64,000 nucleotides of DNA, taken from positions 79,852,649 through 79,916,648 of the forward strand of contig OZ024912.1 of NCBI GenBank assembly GCA_964017125.1, read 5' to 3'. Each line of letters begins with the position of its first letter. Position 1 is the stretch's first letter. Under the pieces are notes generated by a model. That model saw only the letters and a list, made by a program, of their open reading frames with translations. It had not been told where the DNA came from and made no database searches. Source of the DNA: Flabesymbios commensalis (lineage: Eukaryota; Annelida; Polychaeta; Terebellida; Flabelligeridae). Of this stretch, positions 1 through 10,835 are shown in pieces. A program made the position numbers and the translations under genes.

Positions 1-174
1 AAAAATATTCAATCAAATTTCACACTAATCTCATTAATAACTTTTGAAGTACTCAATCAAACTTTGCTAAATTTACAGGAAAGTTGCCATAGTACCAGCC
101 GATGGTGCCTGCAAAATTACATTGAAAACGGTTGAGAATTGACGTGTCAATTGACGTCTAAATGACTAACTTTA
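1..174 (+). repeat. Representative satellite monomer (type a)
   Basis: The monomer is described here in an arbitrary phase starting at AAAAATATTC. Order of conserved blocks: AAAAATATTCAATCAAATTT (1-20), CACACTAATCTCATTAATAA (21-40), CTTTTGAAGTACTCAATCAA (41-60), a variable subtype block (about 61-100), GATGGTGCCTGCAAAATTAC (101-120), then a GGAAAACGGTTGAGAATT-like block, then a short palindrome-rich block GACGTGTCAATTGACGTC (141-158), and AATGAATAACTTTT at the end (ACTAAC here). Most subtype differences lie at about 50-100 and 120-160. The length of 174 bp is close to that of many eukaryotic centromeric satellites. No gene-like content. Confidence 0.95.
137..158. repeat. Short palindromic/direct-repeat block in each monomer
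   Basis: AATTGACGT occurs at 137-145 and 149-157, a 12 bp step. GTCAATTGAC (146-155) is a perfect 10 bp palindrome. TTGAC and its complement GTCAA flank a GT centre at 139-150, and GACGTC (153-158) is a perfect 6 bp palindrome. The block is present in the subtypes ending GACGTGTCAATTGACGTC. In types b and c it is replaced by versions such as ACGTCTGAATTGAAGTC or ACGTCTGAATTGCAGTC, which lose the central palindrome. It could be a protein-binding or hairpin element, but function is inference only. Confidence 0.6.
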
Positions 175-860
175 AAAAATATTCAATCAAATTTCACACT
201 AATCTCATTAATAACTTTTGAAGTACTCAATCAAACTTCGCCAAATTTATAGGAATGTTGCCGTAATACCAACCAATAGTGCATGCAAAATTACATGGAA
301 AACGGTTGAGAATTAACGTCTGAATTGAAGTCTAAATGAATAACTTTTAAAAATATTTAATCAAATTTCACGCTAATCTCATTAATAACTTTTGAAGTAC
401 TCAATTAAACTTCGCCAAATTTACAGGGATGGTGCCGTAATACCGGCCGATGGTGTCTGCAAAATTACATGGAAAACGGTTGAGAATTGACGTCTGAATT
501 GCAGTCTAAATGAATAACTTTTAAAAATATTCAATCAAATTTCACACTAATCTCATTAATAACTTTTGAAGTACGAAATCAAACTTCGAAAAAATTACAA
601 GAGAGTTGCCGTAATACCAACCGATGGTGCCTGCAAAATTACATGGCAAACGGTTGAGAATTGACGTGTCAATTGACGTCTAAATGTATAACTTTAAAAA
701 ATATTTAATCAAATTTCACACTAATCTCTTTAATAACTTTTGAAGTACTCAATCAAACTTCGCCAAATTTACAGTAAAGTTGCCATAATTCCAGCCGATG
801 GTGCCTGCAAAATTACATGGAAAACGGTTGAGAATTGACGTGTCAATTGACGTCTAAATG

Positions 861-937
861 AATAACTTTTAAAAATATTCAATCAAATTTCACACTAATC
901 TCATTAATAACTTTTGAAGTACTCAATCAAACTTTGC
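861..937 (+). repeat. Internal degenerate duplication within the monomer
   Basis: Across one monomer boundary the word AATAACTTTT occurs at 861-870 and again at 906-915 (step 45). TCAATCAAA occurs at 879-887 and at 923-931 (step 44). Aligning 861-893 with 906-938 gives about 27 matches in 33 positions with one single-base gap. Because monomers are tandem, this relationship recurs in nearly every copy. It suggests that at least part of the 174 bp unit grew from a shorter unit of about 44 bp. I could not show that the other half of the monomer belongs to the same series. Confidence 0.7.
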
Positions 938-2610
938 TAAATTTACAGGAAAGTTGCCATAGTACCAGCCGATGGTGCCTGCAAAATTACATTGAAAACG
1001 GTTGAGAATTGACGTGTCAATTGACGTCTAAATGACTAACTTTAAAAAATATTCAATCAAATTTCACACTAATCTCATTAATAACTTTTGAAGTACTCAA
1101 TCAAACTTCGCCAAATTTATAGGAATGTTGCCGTAATACCAACCAATTGTGCATGCAAAATTACATGGAAAACGGTTGAGAATTAACGTCTGAATTGAAG
1201 TCTAAATGAATAACTTTTAAAAATATTTAATCAAATTTCACGCTAATCTCATTAATAACTTTTGAAGTACTCAATTAAACTTCGCCAAATTTACAGGGAT
1301 GGTGCCGTAATACCGGCCGATGGTGTCTGCAAAATTACATGGAAAACGGTTGAGAATTGACGTCTGAATTGCAGTCTAAATGAATAACTTTTAAAAATAT
1401 TCAATCAAATTTCACACTAATCTCATTAATAACTTTTGAAGTACGAAATCAAACTTCGAAAAAATTACAAGAGAGTTGCCGTAATACCAACCGATGGTGC
1501 CTGCAAAATTACATGGCAAACGGTTGAGAATTGACGTGTCAATTGACGTCTAAATGTATAACTTTAAAAAATATTTAATCAAATTTCACACTAATCTCTT
1601 TAATAACTTTTGAAGTACTCAATCAAACTTCGCCAAATTTACAGTAAAGTTGCCATAATTCCAGCCGATGGTGCCTGCAAAATTACATGGAAAACGGTTG
1701 AGAATTGACGTGTCAATTGACGTCTAAATGAATAACTTTTAAAAATATTCAATCAAATTTCACACTAATCTCATTAATAACTTTTGAAGTACTCAATCAA
1801 ACTTCGCCAAATTTACAGGAAAGTTGCCATAAAACCAGCCGATGGTGCCTGCAAAATTACATTGAAAACGGTTGAGAATTGACGTGTCAATTGACGTCTA
1901 AATGACTAACTTTTAAAAATATTCAATCAAATTTCACACTAATCTCATTAATAACTTTTGAAGTACTCAATCAAACTTCGCCAAATTTATAGGAATGTTG
2001 CCGTAATACCAACCAATAGTGCATGCAAAATTACATGGAAAACGGTTGAGAATTAACGTCTGAATTGAAGTCTAAATGAATAACTTTTAAAAATATTTAA
2101 TCAAATTTCACGCTAATCTCATTAATAACTTTTGAAGTACTCAATTAAACTTCGCCAAATTTACAGGGATGGTGCCGTAATACCGGCCGATGGTGTCTGC
2201 AAAATTACATGGAAAACGGTTGAGAATTGACGTCTGAATTGCAGTCTAAATGAATAACTTTTAAAAATATTCAATCAAATTTCACACTAATCTCATTAAT
2301 AACTTTTGAAGTACGAAATCAAACTTCGAAAAAATTACAAGAGAGTTGCCGTAATACCAACCGATGGTGCCTGCAAAATTACATGGAAAACGGTTGAGAA
2401 TTGACGTGTCAATTGACGTCTAAATGAATAACTTTAAAAAATATTTAATCAAATTTCACACTAATCTCTTTAATAACTTTTGAAGTACTTAATCAAACTT
2501 CGCCAAATTTACAGTAAAGTTGCCATAATTCCAGCCGATGGTGCCTGCAAAATTACATGGAAAACGGTTGAGAATTGACGTGTCAATTGACGTCTAAATG
2601 AATAACTTTT

Positions 2611-3828
2611 AAAAATATTCAATCAAATTTCACACTAATCTCATTAATAACTTTTGAAGTACTCAATCAAACTTTGCTAAATTTACAGGAAAGTTGCCAT
2701 AGTACCAGCCGATGGTGCCTGCAAAATTACTTGGAAAACGGTTGAGAATTGACGTGTCAATTGACGTCTAAATGAATAACTTTTAAAAAAATTCAATCAA
2801 ATTTCACACTAATCTCATTAATAACTTTTGAAGTACTCAATAAAACTTCGCCAAATTTGCAGGAAAGTTGCCATAAAACCAGCCGATGGTGCCTGCAAAA
2901 TTACATTGAAAACGGTTGAGAATTGACGTGTCAATTGACGTCTAAATGAATAACTTTTAAAAATATTCAATCAAATTTCACACTAATCTCATTAATAACT
3001 TTTGAAGTACTCAATCAAACTTTGCTAAATTTACAGGAAAGTTGCCATAGTACCAGCCGATGGTGCCAGCAAAATTACTTGGAAAACGGTTGAGAATTGA
3101 CGTGTCAATTGACGTCTAAATGAATAACTTTTAAAAAAATTCAATCAAATTTCACACTAATCTCATTAATAACTTTTGAAGTACTCAATAAAACTTCGCC
3201 AAATTTGCAGGAAAGTTGCCATAAAACCAGCCGATGGTGCCTGCAAAATTACATTGAAAACGGTTGAGAATTGACGTGTCAATTGACGTCTAAATGAATA
3301 ACTTTTAAAAATATTCAATCAAATTTCACACTAATCTCATTAATAACTTTTGAAGTACTCAATCAAACTTTGCCAAATTTACAGGAAAGTTGCCATAGTA
3401 CCAGCCGATGGTGCCTGCAAAATTACATGGAAAACGGTTGAGAATTGACGTGTCAATTGACGTCTAAATGAATAACTTTTAAAAATATTCAATCAAATTT
3501 CACACTAATCTCATTATTAACTTTTGAAGTACTTAATCAAACTTTGCCAAATTTACAGGAAAGTTGCCATAGTACCAGCCGATGGTGCCTGCAAAATTAC
3601 TTGGAAAACGGTTGAGAATTGACGTGTCAATTGACGTCTAAATGAATAACTTTTAAAAAAATTCAATCAAATTTCACACTAATCTCATTAATAACTTTTG
3701 AAGTACTCAATCAAACTTCGCCAAATTTGCAGGAAAGTTGCCATAAAACCAGCCGATGGTGCCTGCAAAATTACATTGAAAACGGTTGAGAATTGACGTG
3801 TCAATTGACGTCTAAATGACTAACTTTA
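2611..3828 (+). repeat. Two-monomer (348 bp) repeat run
   Basis: Dimers at 2611-2958 and 2959-3306 pair an a-type monomer (TTTGCTAAATTTACAGG, ATAGTACC, TTACTTGG) with a second type carrying AAAAAAATTC, CAATAAAAC, TTTGCAGG, ATAAAACC and TTACATTG. A single a-like monomer follows at 3307-3480, then another dimer at 3481-3828 with CATTATTAAC and ACTTAATC variants in its first half. This run interrupts the five-monomer order on either side. Confidence 0.85.
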
Positions 3829-5394
3829 AAAAATATTCAATCAAATTTCACACTAATCTCATTAATAACTTTTGAAGTACTCAATCAAACTTCGCCAAAT
3901 TTATAGGAATGTTGCCGTAATACCAACCAATAGTGCATGCAAAATTACATGGAAAACGGTTGAGAATTAACGTCTGAATTGAAGTCTAAATGAATAACTT
4001 TTAAAAATATTTAATCAAATTTCACGCTAATCTCATTAATAACTTTTGAAGTACTCAATTAAACTTCGCCAAATTTACAGGGATGGTGCCGTAATACCGG
4101 CCGATGGTGTCTGCAAAATTACATGGAAAACGGTTGAGAATTGACGTCTGAATTGCAGTCTAAATGAATAACTTTTAAAAATATTCAATCAAATTTCACA
4201 CTAATCTCATTAATAACTTTTGAAGTACGAAATCAAACTTCGAAAAAATTACAAGAGAGTTGCCGTAATACCAACCGATGGTGCCTGCAAAATTACATGG
4301 AAAACGGTTGAGAATTGACGTGTCAATTGACGTCTAAATGAATAACTTTAAAAAATATTTAATCAAATTTCACACTAATCTCTTTAATAACTTTTGAAGT
4401 ACTTAATCAAACTTCGCCAAATTTACAGTAAAGTTGCCATAATTCCAGCCGATGGTGCCTGCAAAATTACATGGAAAACGGTTGAGAATTGACGTGTCAA
4501 TTGACGTCTAAATGAATAACTTTTAAAAATATTCAATCAAATTTCACACTAATCTCATTAATAACTTTTGAAGTACTCAATCAAACTTTGCTAAATTTAC
4601 AGGAAAGTTGCCATAGTACCAGCCGATGGTGCCTGCAAAATTACATTGAAAACGGTTGAGAATTGACGTGTCAATTGACGTCTAAATGACTAACTTTAAA
4701 AAATATTCAATCAAATTTCACACTAATCTCATTAATAACTTTTGAAGTACTCAATCAAACTTCGCCAAATTTATAGGAATGTTGCCGTAATACCAACCAA
4801 TAGTGCATGCAAAATTACATGGAAAACGGTTGAGAATTAACGTCTGAATTGAAGTCTAAATGAATAACTTTTAAAAATATTTAATCAAATTTCACGCTAA
4901 TCTCATTAATAACTTTTGAAGTACTCAATTAAACTTCGCCAAATTTACAGGGATGGTGCCGTAATACCGGCCGATGGTGTCTGCAAAATTACATGGAAAA
5001 CGGTTGAGAATTGACGTCTGAATTGCAGTCTAAATGAATAACTTTTAAAAATATTCAATCAAATTTCACACTAATCTCATTAATAACTTTTGAAGTACGA
5101 AATCAAACTTCGAAAAAATTACAAGAGAGTTGCCGTAATACCAACCGATGGTGCCTGCAAAATTACATGGCAAACGGTTGAGAATTGACGTGTCAATTGA
5201 CGTCTAAATGTATAACTTTAAAAAATATTTAATCAAATTTCACACTAATCTCTTTAATAACTTTTGAAGTACTCAATCAAACTTCGCCAAATTTACAGTA
5301 AAGTTGCCATAATTCCAGCCGATGGTGCCTGCAAAATTACATGGAAAACGGTTGAGAATTGACGTGTCAATTGACGTCTAAATGAATAACTTTT
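3829..5394 (+). repeat. Five-monomer HOR resumes
   Basis: Nine monomers run b-c-d-e-a-b-c-d-e, the same order as at the left edge. The a monomer at 4525 lies exactly 3654 bp (21 monomers) after the one at 871. The two d monomers differ at one marker: ATGGAAAACGG in the first, ATGGCAAACGG in the second (near 5166). Resumption in the correct order implies that the dimer run to the left was inserted by, or is the scar of, unequal exchange inside a once continuous five-monomer array. Confidence 0.88.
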
Positions 5395-5879
5395 AAAAAT
5401 ATTCAATCAAATTTCACACTAATCTCATTAATAACTTTTGAAGTACTCAATCAAACTTCGCCAAATTTACAGGAAAGTTGCCATAGTACCAGCCGATGGT
5501 GCCTGCAAAATTACTTGGAAAACGGTTGCGAATTGGCGTGTCAATTGACGTCTAAATGAATAACTTTTAAAAAAATTCAATCAAATTTCACACTAATCTC
5601 ATTAATAACTTTTGAAGTACTCAATCAAACTTCGCCAAATTTACAGGAAAGTTGCCATAAAACCAGCCGATGGTGCCTGCAAAATTACATTGAAAACGGT
5701 TGAGAATTGACGTGTCAATTGACGTCTAAATGACTAACTTTTAAAAATATTCAATCAAATTTCACACTAATCTCATTAATAACTTTTGAAGTACTCAATC
5801 AAACTTCGCCAAATTTATAGGAATGTTGCCGTAATACCAACCAATAGTGCATGCAAAATTACATGGAAAACGGTTGAGA
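5395..5879 (+). repeat. Linking monomers before the 16 kb block
   Basis: This stretch holds an a-like monomer with TTCGCC (5395-5568), a monomer with ATAAAACC and TTACATTG (5569-5742), and most of a type b monomer from 5743. A local doublet of changes, GGTTGCGAATTGGCG near 5525, is not seen in neighbouring copies. No gene or other element. Confidence 0.8.
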
Positions 5880-6732
5880 ATTAACGTCTGAATTGAAGTC
5901 TAAATGAATAACTTTTAAAAATATTTAATCAAATTTCACGCTAATCTCATTAATAACTTTTGAAGTACTCAATTAAACTTCGCCAAATTTACAGGGATGG
6001 TGCCGTAATACCGGCCGATGGTGTCTGCAAAATTACATGGAAAACGGTTGAGAATTGACGTCTGAATTGCAGTCTAAATGAATAACTTTTAAAAATATTC
6101 AATCAAATTTCACACTAATCTCATTAATAACTTTTGAAGTACGAAATCAAACTTCGAAAAAATTACAAGAGAGTTGCCGTAATACCAACCGATGGTGCCT
6201 GCAAAATTACATGGGAAACGGTTGAGAATTGACGTGTCAATTGACGTCTAAATGAATAACTTTAAAAAATATTTAATCAAATTTCACACTAATCTCTTTA
6301 ATAACTTTTGAAGTACTTAATCAAACTTCGCCAAATTTACAGTAAAGTTGCCATAATTCCAGCCGATGGTGCCTGCAAAATTACATGGAAAACGGTTGAG
6401 AATTGACGTGTCAATTGACGTCTAAATGAATAACTTTTAAAAATATTCAATCAAATTTCACACTAATCTCATTAATAACTTTTGAAGTACTCAATCAAAC
6501 TTTGCTAAATTTACAGGAAAGTTGCCATAGTACCAGCCGATGGTGCCTGCAAAATTACTTGGAAAACGGTTGAGAATTGACGTGTCAATTGACGTCTAAA
6601 TGAATAACTTTTAAAAAAATTCAATCAAATTTCACACTAATCTCATTAATAACTTTTGAAGTACTCAATAAAACTTCGCCAAATTTACAGAAAAGTTGCC
6701 ATAATACCAGGCGATGATGCCTGCAAAATTGC

Positions 6733-6921
6733 ATGGAAAACTGTATAGAATGGACATCTGAATTGAAGTCTAAAAGAATATCTTTTAAAAATATTCAATC
6801 AAATTTCACAGTAGTCTCATTAATAACTTTTGAAGTACTCAATCAAACTTCGCCAAATTTACAGGAAAGTTGCCATAATACTAGCCGATGGTGCCTGCAA
6901 AATTACATGGAAAACGATTGA
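6733..6921 (+). repeat. Divergent monomer variant, copy A, first
   Basis: Distinguished by GCATGGAAAACTGTATAG, AATGGACATCTG, CTAAAAGAATATC and CACAGTAGTCTC. These changes remove the in-frame TGA of ordinary monomers (GGTTGAGAA becomes TGTATAGAA), so 62 codons stay open from an ATG to the next monomer's GATTGA. The peptide has no recognisable domain or signal and no promoter or start context of its own. I read this as a chance frame in satellite DNA, not a gene. It is preceded by a monomer with CAATAAAAC and ACAGAAAAG. Confidence 0.85.
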
Positions 6922-7254
6922 GAATTGACGTGTCATTTGACGTCTAAATGAATAACTTTCAAAAATATTCAATCAAATTTCACACTAATCTCATTAATAA
7001 CTTTTGAAGTACTCAATCAAACTTTGCCAAATTTACAGGAAAGTTGCCATAGTACCAGCCGATGGTGCCTGCAAAATTACTTGGAAAACGGTTGAGAATT
7101 GACGTGTCAATTGACGTCTAAATGAATAACTTTTAAAAAAATTCAATCAAATTTCACACTAATCTCATTAATAACTTTTGAAGTACTCAATCAAACTTCG
7201 CCAAATTTGCAGGAAAGTTGCCATAATACCAGGCGATGATGCCTGCAAAATTGC

Positions 7255-7443
7255 ATGGAAAACTGTATAGAATGGACATCTGAATTGAAGTCTAAAAGAA
7301 TATCTTTTAAAAATATTCAATCAAATTTCACAGTAGTCTCATTAATAACTTTTGAAGTACTCAATCAAACTTCGCCAAATTTACAGGAAAGTTGCCATAA
7401 TACTAGCCGATGGTGCCTGCAAAATTACATGGAAAACGATTGA
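7255..7443 (+). repeat. Divergent monomer variant, copy A, second
   Basis: Identical to the variant 522 bp (three monomers) upstream, but the monomer before it carries CAATCAAAC and TTTGCAGGAAAG in place of CAATAAAAC and ACAGAAAAG. The exchange that created this copy therefore broke within the preceding monomer, leaving a hybrid. Confidence 0.85.
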
Positions 7444-9342
7444 GAATTGACGTGTCATTTGACGTCTAAATGAATAACTTTCAAAAATATTCAATCAAAT
7501 TTCACACTAATCTCATTAATAACTTTTGAAGTACTCAATCAAACTTTGCCAAATTTACAGGAAAGTTGCCATAGTACCAGCCGATGGTGCCTGCAAAATT
7601 ACTTGGAAAACGGTTGAGAATTGACGTGTCAATTGACGTCTAAATGAATAACTTTTAAAAAAATTCAATCAAATTTCACACTAATCTCATTAATAACTTT
7701 TGAAGTACTCAATCAAACTTCGCCAAATTTGCAGGAAAGTTGCCATAAAACCAGCCGATGGTGCCTGCAAAATTACATTGAAAACGGTTGAGAATTGACG
7801 TGTCAATTGACGTCTAAATGACTAACTTTAAAAAATATTCAATCAAATTTCACACTAATCTCATTAATAACTTTTGAAGTACTCAATCAAACTTTGCCAA
7901 ATTTACAGGAAAGTTGCCATAGTACCAGCCGATGGTGCCTGCAAAATTACTTGGAAAACGGTTGAGAATTGACGTGTCAATTGACGTCTAAATGAATAAC
8001 TTTTAAAAAAATTCAATCAAATTTCACACTAATCTCATTAATAACTTTTGAAGTACTCAATCAAACTTTGCCAAATTTACAGGAAAGTTGCCATAGTACC
8101 AGCCGATGGTGCCTGCAAAATTACTTGGAAAACGGTTGAGAATTGACGTGTCAATTGACGTCTAAATGAATAACTTTTAAAAAAATTCAATCAAATTTCA
8201 CACTAATCTCATTAATAACTTTTGAAGTACTCAATCAAACGTCGCCAAATTTACAGGAAAGTTGCCATAAAACCAGCCGATGGTGCCTGCAAAATTACAT
8301 TGAAAACGGTTGAGAATTGACGTGTCAATTGACGTCTAAATGACTAACTTTTAAAAATATTCAATCAAATTTCACACTAATCTCATTAATAACTTTTGAA
8401 GTACTCAATCAAACTTCGCCAAATTTATAGGAATGTTGCCGTAATACCAACCAATAGTGCATGCAAAATTACATGGAAAACGGTTGAGAATTAACGTCTG
8501 AATTGAAGTCTAAATGAATAACTTTTAAAAATATTTAATCAAATTTCACGCTAATCTCATTAATAACTTTTGAAGTACTCAATTAAACTTCGCCAAATTT
8601 ACAGGGATGGTGCCGTAATACCGGCCGATGGTGTCTGCAAAATTACATGGAAAACGGTTGAGAATTGACGTCTGAATTGCAGTCTAAATGAATAACTTTT
8701 AAAAATATTCAATCAAATTTCACACTAATCTCATTAATAACTTTTGAAGTACGAAATCAAACTTCGAAAAAATTACAAGAGAGTTGCCGTAATACCAACC
8801 GATGGTGCCTGCAAAATTACATGGAAAACGGTTGAGAATTGACGTGTCAATTGACGTCTAAATGAATAACTTTAAAAAATATTTAATCAAATTTCACACT
8901 AATCTCTTTAATAACTTTTGAAGTACTTAATCAAACTTCGCCAAATTTACAGTAAAGTTGCCATAATTCCAGCCGATGGTGCCTGCAAAATTACATGGAA
9001 AACGGTTGAGAATTGACGTGTCAATTGACGTCTAAATGAATAACTTTTAAAAATATTCAATCAAATTTCACACTAATCTCATTAATAACTTTTGAAGTAC
9101 TCAATCAAACTTTGCTAAATTTACAGGAAAGTTGCCATAGTACCAGCCGATGGTGCCTGCAAAATTACTTGGAAAACGGTTGAGAATTGACGTGTCAATT
9201 GACGTCTAAATGAATAACTTTTAAAAAAATTCAATCAAATTTCACACTAATCTCATTAATAACTTTTGAAGTACTCAATAAAACTTCGCCAAATTTACAG
9301 AAAAGTTGCCATAATACCAGGCGATGATGCCTGCAAAATTGC

Positions 9343-9531
9343 ATGGAAAACTGTATAGAATGGACATCTGAATTGAAGTCTAAAAGAATATCTTTTAAAA
9401 ATATTCAATCAAATTTCACAGTAGTCTCATTAATAACTTTTGAAGTACTCAATCAAACTTCGCCAAATTTACAGGAAAGTTGCCATAATACTAGCCGATG
9501 GTGCCTGCAAAATTACATGGAAAACGATTGA
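9343..9531 (+). repeat. Divergent monomer variant, copy A, third
   Basis: Lies 2610 bp after the first and shares its upstream context (CAATAAAAC, ACAGAAAAG), so it came with the 15-monomer duplication and not from the 522 bp event. Two monomers later the array shows CATTAAAAAC near 9776, a private change also present in copy B near 25608. Confidence 0.85.
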
Positions 9532-9844
9532 GAATTGACGTGTCATTTGACGTCTAAATGAATAACTTTCAAAAATATTCAATCAAATTTCACACTAATC
9601 TCATTAATAACTTTTGAAGTACTCAATCAAACTTTGCCAAATTTACAGGAAAGTTGCCATAGTACCAGCCGATGGTGCCTGCAAAATTACTTGGAAAACG
9701 GTTGAGAATTGACGTGTCAATTGACGTCTAAATGAATAACTTTTAAAAAAATTCAATCAAATTTCACACTAATCTCATTAAAAACTTTTGAAGTACTCAA
9801 TCAAACTTCGCCAAATTTGCAGGAAAGTTGCCATAAAACCAGCC

Positions 9845-10835
9845 GATGGTGCCTGCAAAATTACATGGCAAACGGTTGAGAATTGACGTGTCAATTGACG
9901 TCTAAATGTATAACTTTAAAAAATATTTAATCAAATTTCACACTAATCTCTTTAATAACTTTTGAAGTACTCAATCAAACTTCGCCAAATTTACAGTAAA
10001 GTTGCCATAATTCCAGCCGATGGTGCCTGCAAAATTACATGGAAAACGGTTGAGAATTGACGTGTCAATTGACGTCTAAATGAATAACTTTTAAAAATAT
10101 TCAATCAAATTTCACACTAATCTCATTAATAACTTTTGAAGTACTCAATCAAACTTCGCCAAATTTACAGGAAAGTTGCCATAGTACCAGCCGATGGTGC
10201 CTGCAAAATTACATTGAAAACGGTTGAGAATTGACGTGTCAATTGACGTCTAAATGAATAACTTTTAAAAAAATTCAATCAAATTTCACACTAATCTCAT
10301 TAATAACTTTTGAAGTACTCAATCAAACTTCGCCAAATTTACAGGAAAGTTGCCATAAAACCAGCCGATGGTGCCTGCAAAATTACATTGAAAACGGTTG
10401 AGAATTGACGTGTCAATTGACGTCTAAATGACTAACTTTTAAAAATATTCAATCAAATTTCACACTAATCTCATTAATAACTTTTGAAGTACTCAATCAA
10501 ACTTCGCCAAATTTATAGGAATGTTGCCGTAATACCAACCAATAGTGCATGCAAAATTACATGGAAAACGGTTGAGAATTAACGTCTGAATTGAAGTCTA
10601 AATGAATAACTTTTAAAAATATTTAATCAAATTTCACGCTAATCTCATTAATAACTTTTGAAGTACTCAATTAAACTTCGCCAAATTTACAGGGATGGTG
10701 CCGTAATACCGGCCGATGGTGTCTGCAAAATTACATGGAAAACGGTTGAGAATTGACGTCTGAATTGCAGTCTAAATGAATAACTTTTAAAAATATTCAA
10801 TCAAATTTCACACTAATCTCATTAATAACTTTTGA
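9845..10835 (+). repeat. 27-monomer displaced copy of the e/b/c segment
   Basis: This segment repeats about 5147-6137 at an offset of 4698 (27 x 174), anchored by the rare ATGGCAAACGG word at 5166 and 9864 and the ATGTATAAC word that follows each. At about 10835 the copy ends and monomers with CAATAAAACTTTGCC follow. Confidence 0.78.

Larger units (their letters stand above)
1..2610 (+). repeat. Five-monomer HOR (870 bp), three copies
   Basis: Units begin at 1, 871 and 1741, each carrying monomers in order a-b-c-d-e. Units 1 and 2 are almost identical; one visible change is CAATAGTG near 286 against CAATTGTG near 1146. Unit 3 differs mostly in its first monomer, which has TTCGCC and ATAAAACC in place of TTTGCT and ATAGTACC. 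Its d monomer ends ATGGAAAACGG where the first two have ATGGCAAACGG. Similarity between whole units is far higher than between neighbouring monomers, the defining property of a higher-order repeat. Confidence 0.93.
5460..9830 (+). repeat. 15-monomer (2610 bp) displaced repeat inside copy A
   Basis: About 5460-7220 matches about 8070-9830 at an exact offset of 2610 (15 monomers). Shared markers include the TTTACAGAAAAGTTGCC monomer at about 6685 and 9295 and the divergent monomers at 6733 and 9343. The match ends where 7220 has ATAATACCAGGCG and 9830 has ATAAAACCAGCCG. Copy B carries the same structure shifted by 15832, so this duplication predates the 16 kb one. Confidence 0.85.

Noticed and set aside
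137-158. GACGTC / TGACGT words as CRE-like regulatory sites
   Set aside because: They occur in most of about 368 monomers as part of the repeat, with no transcription unit nearby. A regulatory role is not supported by sequence alone.
861-890. TTTTAAAAATATT as TATA-type promoters
   Set aside because: The word is part of the conserved monomer and recurs every 174 bp; nothing downstream looks like a transcript or gene.
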